NCBI GenBank assembly: GCA_028571685.1
Contig: CM053141.1
Span: forward strand, 53,194,333 to 53,258,332
Length of the DNA stretch: 64,000 nucleotides
DNA from: Heterohyrax brucei
Lineage: Eukaryota > Chordata > Mammalia > Hyracoidea > Procaviidae
Reading direction: 5' to 3'
The position numbers and the translations under genes are program-made. Shown here one piece after another: positions 42,656 to 54,378 of the stretch. The notes beneath the pieces are model-generated. The model saw only the letters and a list, made by a program, of their open reading frames with translations, ran no database searches and was not told the DNA's origin. Positions within the stretch are counted from its first letter, which is position 1, and each line of letters begins with the position of its first letter.

Positions 42656-43079
42656 TCTGATTCCATTGTGCGTGGTGTCAAATGATGTCCATAACCTGAT
42701 CCTCAGAACTCTTGGAAGTGTTACTTTACATGGAAAAAGGAACTTTACAAGTGTAATGAAGTTAAGAATCTTGAGATGGGAGATTATCCTGGATTATCCT
42801 GGTGGGCACAGTATACACAGAAAGGTCTTTGTAAAATGGAGGCAGAGGTCACAGTGATTTCAGAAACAGGTTGTGAATCAAAGAAGCCTTTTTAAGTAGA
42901 AAAGGTAAGGAAATCAATTTTTTCCTAAACTTTCAAAAGACATACAGTCTTTCTAGCAACTTAACTTGGGGGCCAGTTTCATACGTCTGATCTCTAGAAG
43001 TGTAAGAGAAGAAATATATGTTGTTTTAAACCATAAGTGCGTAGGAATTTGTTATAGTAGTAATAGGAAACTAATACAA
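42656..43079 (+). mobile_element. MLT1-type ERVL-MaLR LTR
   Basis: TGATGTCCATAACCTGATCC, TTACTTTACATGGAAAAAGG, CTTGAGATGGGAGATTATCC, TGGTGGGCACAGTATACAC, then AATTTGTTATAGTAGTAATA and GGAAACTAATACA at the end. Block order fits MLT1-type LTRs, which are shared by placental mammals. No internal retroviral region adjoins it. A 107-codon frame over its left part is incidental. Confidence 0.85.
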
Positions 43080-43335
43080 GTTATATGCAGACTTGCCATT
43101 CTGTAACTCCATCACAGCCGTAGCTCAGGGGTTATTCTTACTATCAAAGTAGCAAAGCGTAGTTAGGCGTCAATATAATGAAAGAACTCATTAAAGTTGT
43201 TAGATGCACACCATTTCGTCAGTCCAGTTCTTCCTATTGTCTCTGATTTTGCCACATTTATATGTAGATAGTTCTAAGGCTGTAAAACACAAGATATAAA
43301 AAGTAGAAGCATTCAGAGAAAGTTTATCATGCTTC

Positions 43336-43522
43336 AGAGGCCCAGTGTGGCACAGATAGCTAATGAGCAGCAACTAACCAAAAGACTGGCGGTAAGAGTC
43401 AACTCAGAAGAAAGGACTGGTGACATATTTATGAAAAATCGGCCACTGAAAGCCCCATGGAACACAGTTCTGTTTGGACACTTGGGATTGCCATGAGTCA
43501 GTAGTGACTCAGTAGCAACTTT
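43336..43522 (+). mobile_element. AfroSINE, long form, diverged
   Basis: GCAACTAACCAAAAGACTGG, GAAGAAAGGACTGGTGACAT, AAAGCCCCATGGAACACAG, TTGCCATGAGTCAGTAGTGA. Preserves the long-form insert and the tail. Confidence 0.8.
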
Positions 43523-43829
43523 TTTCCCCCACATTCGTAATGAATTCAATTATTCTAAACATGTAGTGGCAGAATAAATAAATAATTGCCCCAAGAGACA
43601 CTATAGACTGAAAGCAGAGTAATTTGAAAATATTTAGATGTATTTATGCCCAAGAGATACATGAGAAATTATCAGTAAAAATAAGTCGTTTGGGGGGAAC
43701 ATCTATGATTGTTAAAGTTGATTACAAGAAGACAAAATCCTTTTTTACAAGAAAAGTACATTAGCTACTGTAATGCAGGCAATGTTAACTGGGTGCCAGA
43801 CACTGTTAAAGTGTTTTATCAACATGTTT
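43523..43829. other. Unassigned
   Basis: No element recognised. Confidence 0.4.
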
Positions 43830-44500
43830 CTGTAGTGCGGTGAATTATATGGCCCTTCTAGTCATCATCTTGTCACTCCCACAGAGTGACTGGGCAAGGC
43901 TGTACTGATAAGGCGCTTGTGGGAACTGGACAATTTTTCTAATGCAAATAAGGTGCGTGGAACCCTTTAGAAGATGGGACCATGCAAATAAGTCAGTTTT
44001 GCTGTCCTGCTAGACTTAGAAGGAGCCAATCCCAGAGGTAGGGGCAGGGGGGTTCACTACTGTAACAAAGAAGAGCTGGAGTGGAATGTATCTTTTAGAC
44101 TCAGGGTCATTGTGCTGAGAGCTTCTCAGACCCGTGAGATAACTCGAGCCAGTGAGTTGGCAAGAGATGGCAAGAAGTGGCAGCAGGCACATCAGAATCC
44201 AGTGGCAGAGGAGCAATGGAAGCAGAGCCAGGAGACCAATGCTGGACAGCTGCCATGGGCTTACCAGTCCACAGAGCAAAGCCTCAGGGCCCTGCAGCAG
44301 CTGGCTAAGTTGCCATGATTGAGAACTGTGTCTTGAGTTGTTCTTGTTACTTGTCTAAGTTGATCCTGATCCTGAACTGTAACTTGTCATCTCCCTAATG
44401 AAACCCCTGATTGTAAGTATGGTCTGTGAGTTCTGTGAAGTCACTGCAACAAATGACCAATCCAGCAGAAAAGTAGCATGCTATAGGAGGGATAGCTGAT
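43830..44500 (+). mobile_element. ERVL-type solo LTR, probable
   Basis: Starts near TGTAGTGCGGTGAATTATAT, is GC-richer than its surroundings, has a purine-rich middle (GGCAAGAGATGGCAAGAAG, GGCAGAGGAGCAATGG) and a 3' part with TCTCCCTAATGAAACCCC, ATTGTAAGTATGGTCTGTG and GAAGTCACTGCAACA. It is followed by TGATATCAGAA, which resembles the tRNA-Leu primer binding site of ERVL elements. No retroviral internal genes follow in this window, so a solo LTR is likely. The 87- and 68-codon frames inside it are incidental. Both boundaries are uncertain by tens of bases. Confidence 0.6.
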
Positions 44501-45039
44501 ATCAGAATTAGTAAAAAGATTACAGAATAGTGTTAATTAAAAGACTAATGAATTTGATTTATAATTTTGAGCTGATATTATGGTAAAGCTATCTAAAAGA
44601 AGTGTGTCAAATGTTTAGATAGGACCATGATTTCGAAGCTTGCCACAGGCACCATTTTCCACAAGCTGTACCGGATTAGTGGGATCTGCTCTTTTGCTCT
44701 GTGTACCCAGGGCTGGTGCAAAACCTGCAATACCAGCCATATCCTAGTTACGCCTCTGCTCCAGCATCTTTTCAGGACAGAACTCTGGATATTGAATGAA
44801 TTGGCTTCATCATGTTGAATTCTTAAGATGCTTCATATTTATTTGTGAATGAATAAACGGACCTTAAGATCTAGAAATCTCAAAGAACTTTTAAAGGAAC
44901 TCTTGCTCTTATCAAGTTCTTTTAATGGTAACACGTTAAAGAGAGAGAACAATACTTTGAAAAATTATGTTCTAAACACACAAAAAATTATGTTCTAAAA
45001 CAAACCAAAGGGGGAAGGGAAATTAAGCATTGTGGCTTA
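44501..45039. other. Unassigned
   Basis: The part at 44,620-44,815 is GC-richer than its surroundings (CCAGGGCTGGTGCAAAACC) and has a 63-codon frame. It could belong to an unidentified repeat. No gene support. Confidence 0.35.
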
Positions 45040-48000
45040 AATGAAGTTTACAATCTTAGTCAATTTTCCTTATAAAATCCTGCACACACAACTGTATACA
45101 GTTTCAACTGCTCTCCGGGTCCTGTGACAGCATATTCCTCCTTTCCAACCTGTCCATTCCGTGTCCATTCCACCAGGTCCTGTCTCCCTCCACCCTCTCG
45201 TCTCACTTCTGGACAGAAACGGCTCAGACAGCCTCCCTTAGATATTTAAGCCAAGAAGTACACTCTTTACCAGCATCACTCTGTCTTACAGTCCTGTCAG
45301 CTTCAGTACTGTGTTAAGCTCTAGGCTAGCAGTGAGTCCGGGGACTATATCCTCAGGGGACCCTCCGGTATGTTGGACTATCAAGCGTGATGTTTTAGTA
45401 GAGTTCTAGTTCTGCCTACCGGTTGCTCTCCTGCTACATCAAGGGCTCTACATTGTGTCCTCTGCTAGAGCAGTCACCGGTAGTGACCAGGAACCGTCTA
45501 GTCTTTTGGTTTCATGCTACTGTACCGATCATATGGTACCTTCTGTCTTTTGGGCTCCCGTTAACTTCATGTCTTTGATGTCCGTCATTCTCCTCTGCTC
45601 CAGGTGGATTAAGACTAGTTAATGCTGGTAATGTTATTAGTTGATGCTACTTAGATAGCTGCTTGCTGGCTTTTAAGACCCCAGATGCCACTCACCAAAG
45701 TGGGATGCAGAGCATTTTCTTTAAAAAGAAAACAAGAAGCTAAATTAAGTCAGTTGACATAGATGTCCCATGAAACTGTGGTCCCCAGCCCCCTGCCTCT
45801 GCTACTCTATCCTTTGAAATGTTGGATTCTATTTTGGAAATTTCTTAGCTCTTGTTATAGTCCAGCAGTGTTCATCTCTCTTCTGCTGCCTGCTGTCACT
45901 TCTTTCACTTAGCCCAATTCATACGTACTATCTAATCTATGAATACATGCCCGCTTCTCATCCCTCCCTTGTAACCATCAAAGATTATTTTCTTCAGAGC
46001 TTAAATGTTTTCTTGAGTCCTGTGATTGTAATCTCATACAATGTTTGTCCTTTTGTAACTAATTTCACTCAGCATAATGTCTTCCAGATGATTCAGTGTT
46101 ATATTTTCCAAGATCGTTGTTGTTTCTCTTTGCATAGTATTCCATTGTGCAAATATGTCATAATTTACTTATCCAGAGTCATCTGTTGATGTTCACCTAG
46201 ATTGATTCCACTTTTTATTATTGTGGAGAGGGATGTAATAAGCTTTGGTGGTATGACAGACCTTTTTTTCTCTAAGGTATATTCCAAGAAGTGGGCTTGC
46301 TGGATCACATGGTATTTCTAGTTCTAGCTTTTTAACAAAGCATCAAATAGATTTTCAAAGTATTTGTACCACTTTACATTCCCACTGGCAGTATACAAGA
46401 GTTACAGCCTCTCTGTCACCTCTCCAATATGTATTATTTTGTATTTTTTGTATTAATGCCAGCTGTGATGGGGTGACATGGTATCTCATAGTAGTTTTGC
46501 TTTGGATTTCTCTAATGGCTAATGATTGTGAACCTTCCCTCAGGTATCTGTTAGGCACCTGGTTGTCTGATTTGACGAAGTGCCTCTTGATATCCTTTGC
46601 CCATTTTTTAACTGGTTTATTGATTGTTTTCTCCTTGAGCTTTTACACTATCCTGTAGATTATGGAGATTACATGCTGATCAGATTCATGGTAGCCAATA
46701 TTTTTTTTTCCAGTCTGTAGGTAGTCTTTTTACTCCTTTGGTTACGTCCTTCGGGTGAACATAAGTGTTCAATTTTTAGGAGTTCTCAGTTATTTATTTT
46801 CTGTTTCGGTGTTTGTTTATTGTTAGTAATATTTTGTAACCTGTATGCCATGTATTACGGTTCCCAGGATTGACCCTTTTTTTTCTTCCATAATCTTTAT
46901 TGTTTTAGATTTTAATATTTAGGCCTATGATCCATTTTAAGTTAGTTTTTATGCATGGTGTTAGATATGGTTCTTGTTTCATTTTTTTTGCAGATAAATA
47001 CCCAGTTTTGTCAACACCATTTGTTAAAGAGACTGCCTTTCCCTCAGTTTACGGACTTGGAGCCTTTGCCAAATATCAGCTGCTCGTAGGTGGAAGCTGT
47101 TATATCTAGATTCTCCATTCTATTCTATTGGTGTATCTATTTGTGTACCAGTATCAGACCATTTTGACTACCGTGGCAATGTAAGAGATTTTAAAGTTGG
47201 GTAGTATGAGGCCTCCCACTTTGGTCTTCTTCTTCAGTAATACTCTGCTTACCCAGGGCTCCTTCCTTTTCCATAGAAAGTTGGTTATTTGTTTCTCCAT
47301 CTCATTAAATAAAGACACTAGAATTTGTATTGGGATTGCACTGTGTCTATAGATTGCTTTGGGCAGAAAAGACATTACATGATGTTAACTCTTCCTATCC
47401 ATGAACAAGGTAGATTTCTCCACTTACATAGTTCTCTTTGGGTTTCTTGTAGTAGAGTCTTGTTATTTTCTTCTTACAAGTCTTTTACTTCTCTGGTTAG
47501 GTTTATTTCTGAGTATTTATCTTCTTGGGTGTTATTTTAGATGGTATTAATTTGATGATTTCCTCTTTGATGATCTCTTTGTTAGTGTAAAGGAATCCAA
47601 CTGATTTATGTATGTTTATCTTATGTCTTGAAACTTTGGTGAACTTGTCTATTAGTTCCAGTAGCTTTTTTGTGGCTTCTTTAGGGATTTCCATGTATAA
47701 GATCATATCATATGCAAAGACAGATATTGTTGCTTCATGCTTACTAATGCAGATGCCCTTTATTTCTTTATATTGCCTGATGGCTCTTGTGAGAATCTCC
47801 AGCACAATGTTGAATAAAAATGGTAACAGTGGACATTCTTGTCCAGCTCCTGTTCTCACTGGGAGTGTTTTCAGACTTTTTCTTTGTAGGATGATGTTGA
47901 CTGTTAGCCTTGTATAGATGCTCATTATCATATTGAGGAATTTCTCTTCTAATTTTGTTGAGAGTTTTTAAAATTAATGTGTGTTGGGAGTTTTTCAAAT

Positions 48001-51000
48001 GCTTTTTATGCATCAATTGATAAAATCAAGTGTTTTTTGTCTTATTTATGTGGTTGACTGCATTAATTGTTTTTCAAATGTTGAACCACCCCTGCATCCC
48101 TGGTATAAACTCCACTTGGTCATGGCAAATTATTTTTTGGTATGTTGTTGAAATATATTGGTGAGATTTTAAATCTAAGTTTTTTAAATCTAAGTTCATG
48201 AAAGATATTGATGTGTAATTTTCCTTTTTCATGTGGTCTTTACCTAATTTTGGTATTAAGGTTATGCTGGTTTCATAAAATTAATTTGGGAATACTACGT
48301 ATTTTTATGTGCTTTAAAATACCTTTAGTAATAGTGGTGTTAACTCTTCTTTCAAAGTTTGGTAGAATTCTCTTGTGAAGTCATCAGGGCCAGGGCTTTT
48401 TGGGGGGGGTGGAATTTTTTTATTACATTGTCAGTCTCTTCTTTTGTGATGAATTTATTTAGTTGTTATACTTCTGTTTGTCTTAGTTTTGGTAGGTAGT
48501 GTGTTTCTAGAAATTTTTCCATTTTCCCTAGGTTTTAGAATTTTTAGGGTACTTTTTTTTGTAGTATTGTGTTATGATTTTTTTTTTTTATTTCAGTGGG
48601 ATCTGTTGTGATATTCTCCATCTCATTTCTTATTCAAGTTTTTGTTTCTTCTCCTGCTCATCTTTTGTCAACTTGGCTAATGGTTTGTGAACTTTGTTGA
48701 TGTTTTAAAAAAAATCAACTTTGGTCTTGTTAACTAACTCAATCATTTTTCTATTCTCTGATTGATTTAGTTCTCTAATTTTTATTTGCTCTCTTCTGGT
48801 GTGCAAGTGATTCTTTTGCTGCTGTATTTCTACTTGTTCAAGTTGTAGGGTTTAATCATTGGTTTGGGCCTTTTCTTCTTTTGAGATATCTGTATTTACT
48901 GAGAAAGATTAACCTGTCATCACTGGTTTTGCTGTGTCTCTTGGGTTCTGAGAGGAAGTGTTTCATTCTCATGTGATTCCATGACTTTCTTTATTTTGTC
49001 CTTAGTTCTTCTGTAATACAGCTGTTTATGAGGAAGGTGTTGTTCAGTTTCCATGTGTTTGATTTTTTTCTTCATTTTTCTATTATTCTACTTTTGTAGT
49101 TGTATTGTCTGGTACAGTGCTTTGTAATATTTCAATCCTCTGAATTTTGTTAAGGATTGCTTTGTGAGCTAATACATGGTCAGTTCCAGAGAATGTTCCA
49201 TGTGTGTTGGAAAAGTAATACCCTTGGGTGGAGTGTTCATATATGTCTATGAGGTCAAGTTGTTTGACTGTGGCATTTAGATATTCCATGTGTTTGTTAA
49301 CCTTTTTTCTGTATATTCTATTGGTCACTGAAAGTGCTGTGTTGAAACTTCCCTCTGTTATCTTGGAGCTGTTTCTATTTTTCCTTATACTATTTTGGAG
49401 CTATTTCTGTTTTCAGTGTGGCTAGCGTTCATATACTTTTGAGTCCTGTTGTTTGGTGCATAGATATTTAGTATAGTTATGTCCTCCTAGAGTAGTGATC
49501 CTTTAATAGTTACATAATGTCCTTCCTTAGTCAATGTGGTGGATTTTACTTTAAAGTCTGTTTTGTCAGAGGTTAATATTTACACTCCTGCTCTTTTTTG
49601 AATGCAGTTAGCTTGATATATTCTTTCCAGTCTTTTGAATTTTAGTTTGTGTGTGTCTTTGAATCTAACGTGTGTATCCTGTAGGTCATGTGGCAGTGTT
49701 TTTTTTTTTTTTTTTAAATTCAATCTGCCACTGTTTGTCTTTTTTTTTCTTTTAATGCATTTAATGCATTTAAATTCAGTGTGACTATTAATAGGTATGG
49801 GTTTAACACTGTCATTTTACTGTCGCTTTTGGGCATTCTAGGGAATTCCTTTGTTTTGGTTAATTTTTCTGTGCTGAGTCCTTTTACTGTATGTATTTTG
49901 TTTTTACTTTTTCAATATTGGTGGCTTTGTGTTTGCTGAGACTTCACCTTTTTTTTTAGTGTTTTGATGCACAGGATTGATAGTTTCCTTTGTGATTATC
50001 TTAATAATTACCCCAATTTCTCTAAATTTACACCAGTATTTCACTTCTTTATATTGCCTTGACTTCCTCTCTACATGAAGTATCTATGACTACATTTTCT
50101 TTAAAGTCTCTTTTTTATTATCATGTTTACATAATGACATTTTTGTTTCTCTATTTTTAGTGTTTCACCTTTGGTTTACTTTTTTGATTTCCCTATTTGG
50201 GTTGACATCTAGTTGTTCTGTTCTGTGTTCCAGTCTTGGGTTGTTACCTGTTGTTATTGATTTTCTAGCCAAAGAACTCCCTGTGTTATTGCTTGTGATT
50301 TTGGTTTGGTTTTTGAAAATTCCCTATATTTCTGTTTATATGAAAATGTCCTAATTTTTGAAGGACAGTTTTGCTGGATATATAATTCTTGGCTGGCAAT
50401 TTTTTATCCCTCAAGGTTTTGTATATATCCTACCATGGCCTTGCCTGCGTGGTTTCTGTTGAGAGTCTGAATTTTATTTTGATTGATTTTACTTTGTAGG
50501 ATATTTTTCATTTCCTCCTAGCAATTTTTAAAATTATCTGCTTATCTTTAGTTTTGGCAAGTTTGATTATACTGTCTTGGTGTATTTCTTTTGGAATCTA
50601 CCTTGTGTGAAGTTCCGTGAGCATCTTGGATAGATATCTTCTCATTTTTGGTGATATCAGCAAAATTTTCTGTCAGCAAATCTTACTCAATTCTCTCTGT
50701 ATTTTGTTACTCCTCCCCCATTCTGGTAGTACAAACATTCATAGATTATACCTCTTCATAAATTCCCATGTAATTCTTAGTTTTTTTTAATTTAAAAATT
50801 TTTTTTTCTGATTTTTCCTTTATACATTGATATTACCTGCTTTGTCTTCAGTCTCACTAATTTGGTCTTTCATTGCCTCAATTCTATGCCTTTGCCTTTC
50901 TACTGAGTTGTCTAATTCTGTAATTTTATTTTCTGAATTTCTAATTCTTGCCACTGTATGCTTTCTTGCAGCTTGTTCAATTTGTTGTTATGCCCTACTG

Positions 51001-52083
51001 CATTTTACCTCATCTACTTCTTGATCTTTTGAAAAGCTCTAAATATTAATTTTTTATGTTCTATCTTTGGTAAGTCCAAGAAGTTCTCTTCCTCTGGAAA
51101 ATTTGAATCTGTGTTTTGGGAACTTTATGAAGCCTTCATGATGTACCTTTTTAAGTGTTTTGATATAGACTGTTGTAAGTTGTTGAATTTATTTATGTTT
51201 GCTTACTCTGTTTTAGCTTCTGAAATTTTCTGAAATGTCAAAATGGGATAGTTCTGCATGATAGTTTAGTTATTGGTGCATCTGAAGCTCTAATGTCCTG
51301 TCACCAGGTGGACAGAGTTGTTACTAGATACAGGAGCCAAAAAATCCGTTTAATTTTCTTGTATGAATTCAGCTTAGGTGCCCAGATAGTCGGTCACCAA
51401 GTGTATGATGCAGGTGATAGGCAAGGTGATTAGTGTAGTCCCAGGTATCTGAATGAAGCTGGTGGAAGGCAGTGTTTTAACAGCTATCCCTCAGTGTCTG
51501 TGAGGATAGCATATCCACTTATATCTGAATCTAGGTGAAGGATTAGTTTCTGCCCTGAATTTCTGGTGTGGAGGAGTCAGCAGACTTGTTTCTTTTTATT
51601 TCCCTCTTCCCTCTATTTGTTAAATTGTTTCCTGTTCAAGTCTCAAGAATCTCTCAGGACCCACTTAAGGAGTCCTACTTCTGACTCAGTTAAGGGTGTC
51701 AGTCTCCAGAGGTGGCCACAGGGCAGTAAATTAAGGGAGAAGAGCTGGGACAAGAGAGAGAGATTTATCCCAAGGGGAAGATTTAGAGCAGTATGCATGG
51801 TCAGTTACAGACAGAGACTTAGCTTTTGATAATCTAGTGCTATTTTTTCACTGGAGGACACCCTCCAGCCACCATACTCATCTGCAGCTTTTTCACAGCA
51901 GGTCAAGTGTGGTGACACCTACTCTCCCTTCTCCATTGTTCAGTCTGATTTCCCAACTTTCCCTTTGATGTTCTGGGCTCTTGGGATGTCCAGTGTAATG
52001 GATTCATTTGTCCTTCTGGGTCTTTGTTGCTAGAAGGGTCAGAGAAAGCTTCTGACTACTCTGCCATCCTAGCCCCACCTCTA
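45040..52083 (-). mobile_element. L1 LINE, nearly full length (about 7 kb), minus strand
   Basis: The largest single element here. From right to left: 5' UTR (about 51,100-52,083, ending in the typical TCTGCCATCCTAGCCCCACC), ORF1 region (about 50,000-51,100), ORF2 (about 46,100-49,750) and 3' UTR (to about 45,040, with CTTTTAAGACCCCAGATGCC and CACCAAAGTGGGATGCAG). The 3' UTR blocks agree with elephant-type L1s. All frames are broken by stops and shifts, so it is a fossil. There is no clear target duplication. It is uninterrupted by other insertions, unlike the smaller L1 at 4.8-7.6 kb. Confidence 0.92.
46100..49750 (-). pseudogene. L1 ORF2 pseudogene (endonuclease-reverse transcriptase)
   Basis: ORF2 normally makes the L1 endonuclease/reverse transcriptase used for target-primed integration. 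Surviving blocks: an endonuclease C-terminal stretch near 49,100-49,330 (TFSGTDHVLAHK, with the Asp-His pair present); an RT block at 47,503-47,931 containing the GQECPLLPFLFNIVLEIL stretch; a distal block at 47,154-47,375 (NFLWKRKEPWVS, GGLILPNFKI); and the C-terminal cysteine-rich region at 46,355-46,558 (SLAIREIQSKTTMRYH, YCQWECK). At 47,707-47,718 the catalytic FADD box reads FAYD, so one of the two metal-binding aspartates is lost. Frameshifts separate the blocks. No active product is possible. Confidence 0.88.
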
Positions 52084-52231
52084 AAACAAAAATTTCTTGA
52101 GCTTTTACCATAAACTTTTGCATATTACATAATTCTTTCTTGTGTTTTAGCTGTAGGCACTATAAGCTGAGTTTAAAATTTGTAAATATCTAATGCTAAA
52201 ATTCATAAGTATCTAATGATTGACTAATATA

Positions 52232-52793
52232 CAAGATCCAACAATTAAGTCCACGAACTAAATTATTCTAAGTGCTGCATACTTCATTGCTGAATATCAC
52301 TATAATCACCTTTGAAGTATTACCCTTGGGAAGCTATGCAGTAATATCAGCACCTAGCCCACCCTTCAAAGCAATTTTGGAATTCTTTCTGGAATGGCCA
52401 TTGTACATGGTAGTCCAGTGCAAGGTCACCAACTTAATTGCATAGTTGTCTGTGAGGGAATTTTTAGCCAGTAAACAAATACTTGTATTGGCATACCCTC
52501 CCTATTTACCTGATTTGCCCCCAGTGACTTTTTTCTTTACCCAAAGATAAAGGAAACACTGAAATGAAAACATTTTGATGACATTTAGGACATCAATGAT
52601 AATACAACAGCAGCTTTAAATGGCCATCCCAGAAAAGAGTTCCATAATTGCTTTGGAGGGTGGACTAAGTGCTGGCATCAGTGTATAGCTTCCCAAGGGG
52701 AGTGGCTGCAGAGGAGACCTTAGTGATATTCAACAATGAGGCATGTAGTGCTTTTTCTAGGATTGAGCTCACGAACTGAATTGTCAGAGCTCG
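52232..52793 (+). mobile_element. Fold-back mariner element, copy C
   Basis: The cleanest copy: about 562 bp with a TA dinucleotide immediately outside each end. Left arm to about 52,399, right arm from about 52,622, loop of about 222 bp. The arms share CCCTTGGGAAGCTATGCAG and TTTTGGAATTCTTTCTGG with their complements. The loop encodes LASKQILVLAYPPYLPDLPP on the plus strand, a drifted YSPDLAP block, followed by the DDIQD-like stretch and the right arm. It lies between the L1 5' end and an RTE tail. Confidence 0.92.
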
Positions 52794-52795
52794 TA

Positions 52796-53186
52796 CGTCT
52801 CTTCGATTCTGATTCATAGTAATGCTGTGTACAACAGAATGAAGCACTGCCTGGTCCTGTGCCGTCATCACAATGATTGTTGTGTTTGAGCCCATTGTTG
52901 TATCCACTGTGTCAATCCTTCTTGTTGAGGGTCTTCTTCTTTTTCACTGACCTTCTTGTACGCCCAGCATGGTATTCTTCTCCAGCAACTGGTCTCTCCT
53001 GATAACGTGACTACAGTAAGTGACATGAAGTCTTGCCATACTCACTTCTAAAGAGCATTCTGGTTATATTTCTCCCAAGACAGATTTGCTAGTTCTTCTG
53101 GTAGTTAATGATTTAGTGAATATTGTTCATCAACATCATAATTTAAATGCATCAATTATTTTCTGGTCTTCCCTATTCATACTCAT
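52796..53186 (-). mobile_element. RTE LINE 3' end, adjoining the mariner
   Basis: Antisense: TTCTGATTCATAGTAATGC, GAATGAAGCACTGCCTGGTC, GTTGTATCCACTGTGTCAAT, CTCCCAAGACAGATTTGC, CTGGTCTTCCCTATTCAT. Its 3' tail (the TTGTTGTTAGGTGCC part) is missing at the mariner boundary. About 390 bp, 5'-truncated. Confidence 0.88.
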
Positions 53187-53238
53187 TTTTAAATGCAAGT
53201 AGGTGATTGAGACCTACTGTGGATCAGATCAGGAGCAC

Positions 53239-53910
53239 TGTCCTGGTTGTTTAGTGCTATTATAAGAGAAATACCACCAGTGAATGGCTTTAACAAAGAG
53301 AAATTTATTCTCTCACAATTTATAAGTCTAAAACAAAACTCATTACTTTTGAGTCTATTCCCACTTACAGCAACATTATAGGACAGAGTAGACCTGCCTG
53401 TGAAGTTTCAAAGGAGCACCTGGTAGATTTGAACTGCTAACCTTTTCTGACCTTTTGGTAAAAAGTCACACTTAACCACTAAACCACCAGGGTTTTCTCC
53501 AAATTCCAGGTGCTGGCTCCAGGCAGTCTTTCTGTATCAGTTCTGGAGGAAGGTACTTGTCATCTGTCTCCCTCTGATCTAGGAGTTCCTCTGCATAGGT
53601 GCCTCCAATGCAAAAGACATGCTCTTTTCCTAGTTCTTCATTTTTGATGGCGTGAAGCCTCTTTGTCTCTCCTCTGGCTTCTCTCTTTTATATCTCAAAC
53701 GAGATTGACTCAAGACACAATCTAATCAGTAGATGGAGTCCTTCCTCATTAACACAACAGCCTGTAATTATGTGTCATTGACATCATAGAGGTAGGATTT
53801 ATAACACATAGGAAAATCACATCAGATGACAAAATGGTGGACAATCACACAGTGCTGGGAAAGATGATCTATCCAAATTGATATGCTTTTGGGGGACACA
53901 ATTCCTAACA
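53239..53910 (-). mobile_element. ERVL-MaLR solo LTR, containing an AfroSINE
   Basis: Starts TGTCCTGGTTGTTTAGTGC and ends CTAACA (TGT...ACA). Flanked by AGCAC and CGCAC, a 4-5 bp duplication as expected of this class. Inner blocks: TAACAAAGAGAAATTTATTC, TTTATATCTCAAACGAGATT, ACATCATAGAGGTAGGATTT, TTTTGGGGGACACAATTC. No internal retroviral sequence. Confidence 0.88.
53331..53496 (-). mobile_element. AfroSINE inside the MaLR LTR
   Basis: Antisense: AAACAAAACTCATTACTTTT, TATAGGACAGAGTAGACC, CAAAGGAGCACCTGGTAG, CTTAACCACTAAACCACCAG. A small repeat (CCTTTTCTGACCTTTTGG) in its middle looks like a slippage duplication. LTR sequence resumes on both sides, so the SINE is younger. Confidence 0.9.
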
Positions 53911-53935
53911 CGCACCTTAAACAATATATGTCTTG

Positions 53936-53990
53936 TTATTGTCAGGTGCTGTAGTGTTGCTTCTAACTCATAGTGACCCTGTTTACAAAG
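53936..53990 (-). mobile_element. RTE or SINE tail fragment
   Basis: CTTGTTATTGTCAGGTGCTG then CTAACTCATAGTGACCCTG: only the last 55 bp of the RTE 3' end. Confidence 0.65.
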
Positions 53991-54245
53991 GAACTATTAA
54001 GAAATATTTCTGAGTACTAAATATTTAAAAAAATGGATAAATGGATAAAATATTAGCAAACTAGAAAAGTCACTTAAAAATCAAATTATTTTTGTAAAGC
54101 TGAGTCCAACACATCGATTTTCGATGTGAATATTGAGAAAAAGATGAAAGGCTGTCATATTCAAGATAATTAGCTTCATTATTTATAGCCACTTTAACAG
54201 CTAAAATCCAAAAGAATGTTTATTAATGTTTCCATGTACAGTTCA

Positions 54246-54378
54246 TTTGTTGTTGTTAGTTGCCATCAAGTTGATTGTAACTCGTGGCAACCTTAGGTAC
54301 AAGATTAGAAAGTCACCCTTATCCTGTACCATCTTCCTGATTTTTGTTATGTTTGAGTCCATTTTCATGACTAATACA
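54246..54378 (-). mobile_element. RTE LINE 3' end fragment
   Basis: Antisense: TTTGTTGTTGTTAGTTGCC, AACTCGTGGCAACCTTAGG, GTTATGTTTGAGTCCATTTT. A second very short 5'-truncated copy within 300 bp of the previous one. Confidence 0.75.

Noticed and set aside
42534..42857. 107-codon plus-strand ORF
   Set aside because: Spans the junction of an RTE 5' UTR-like piece and an MLT1-type LTR.
44016..44318. ORFs of 87 and 68 codons in a GC-richer segment
   Set aside because: Contained in the probable ERVL LTR; opposite-strand frames overlap, typical of non-coding GC-rich sequence.
47612..47917. 101-codon plus-strand ORF
   Set aside because: Antisense shadow of the L1 reverse-transcriptase block on the minus strand.
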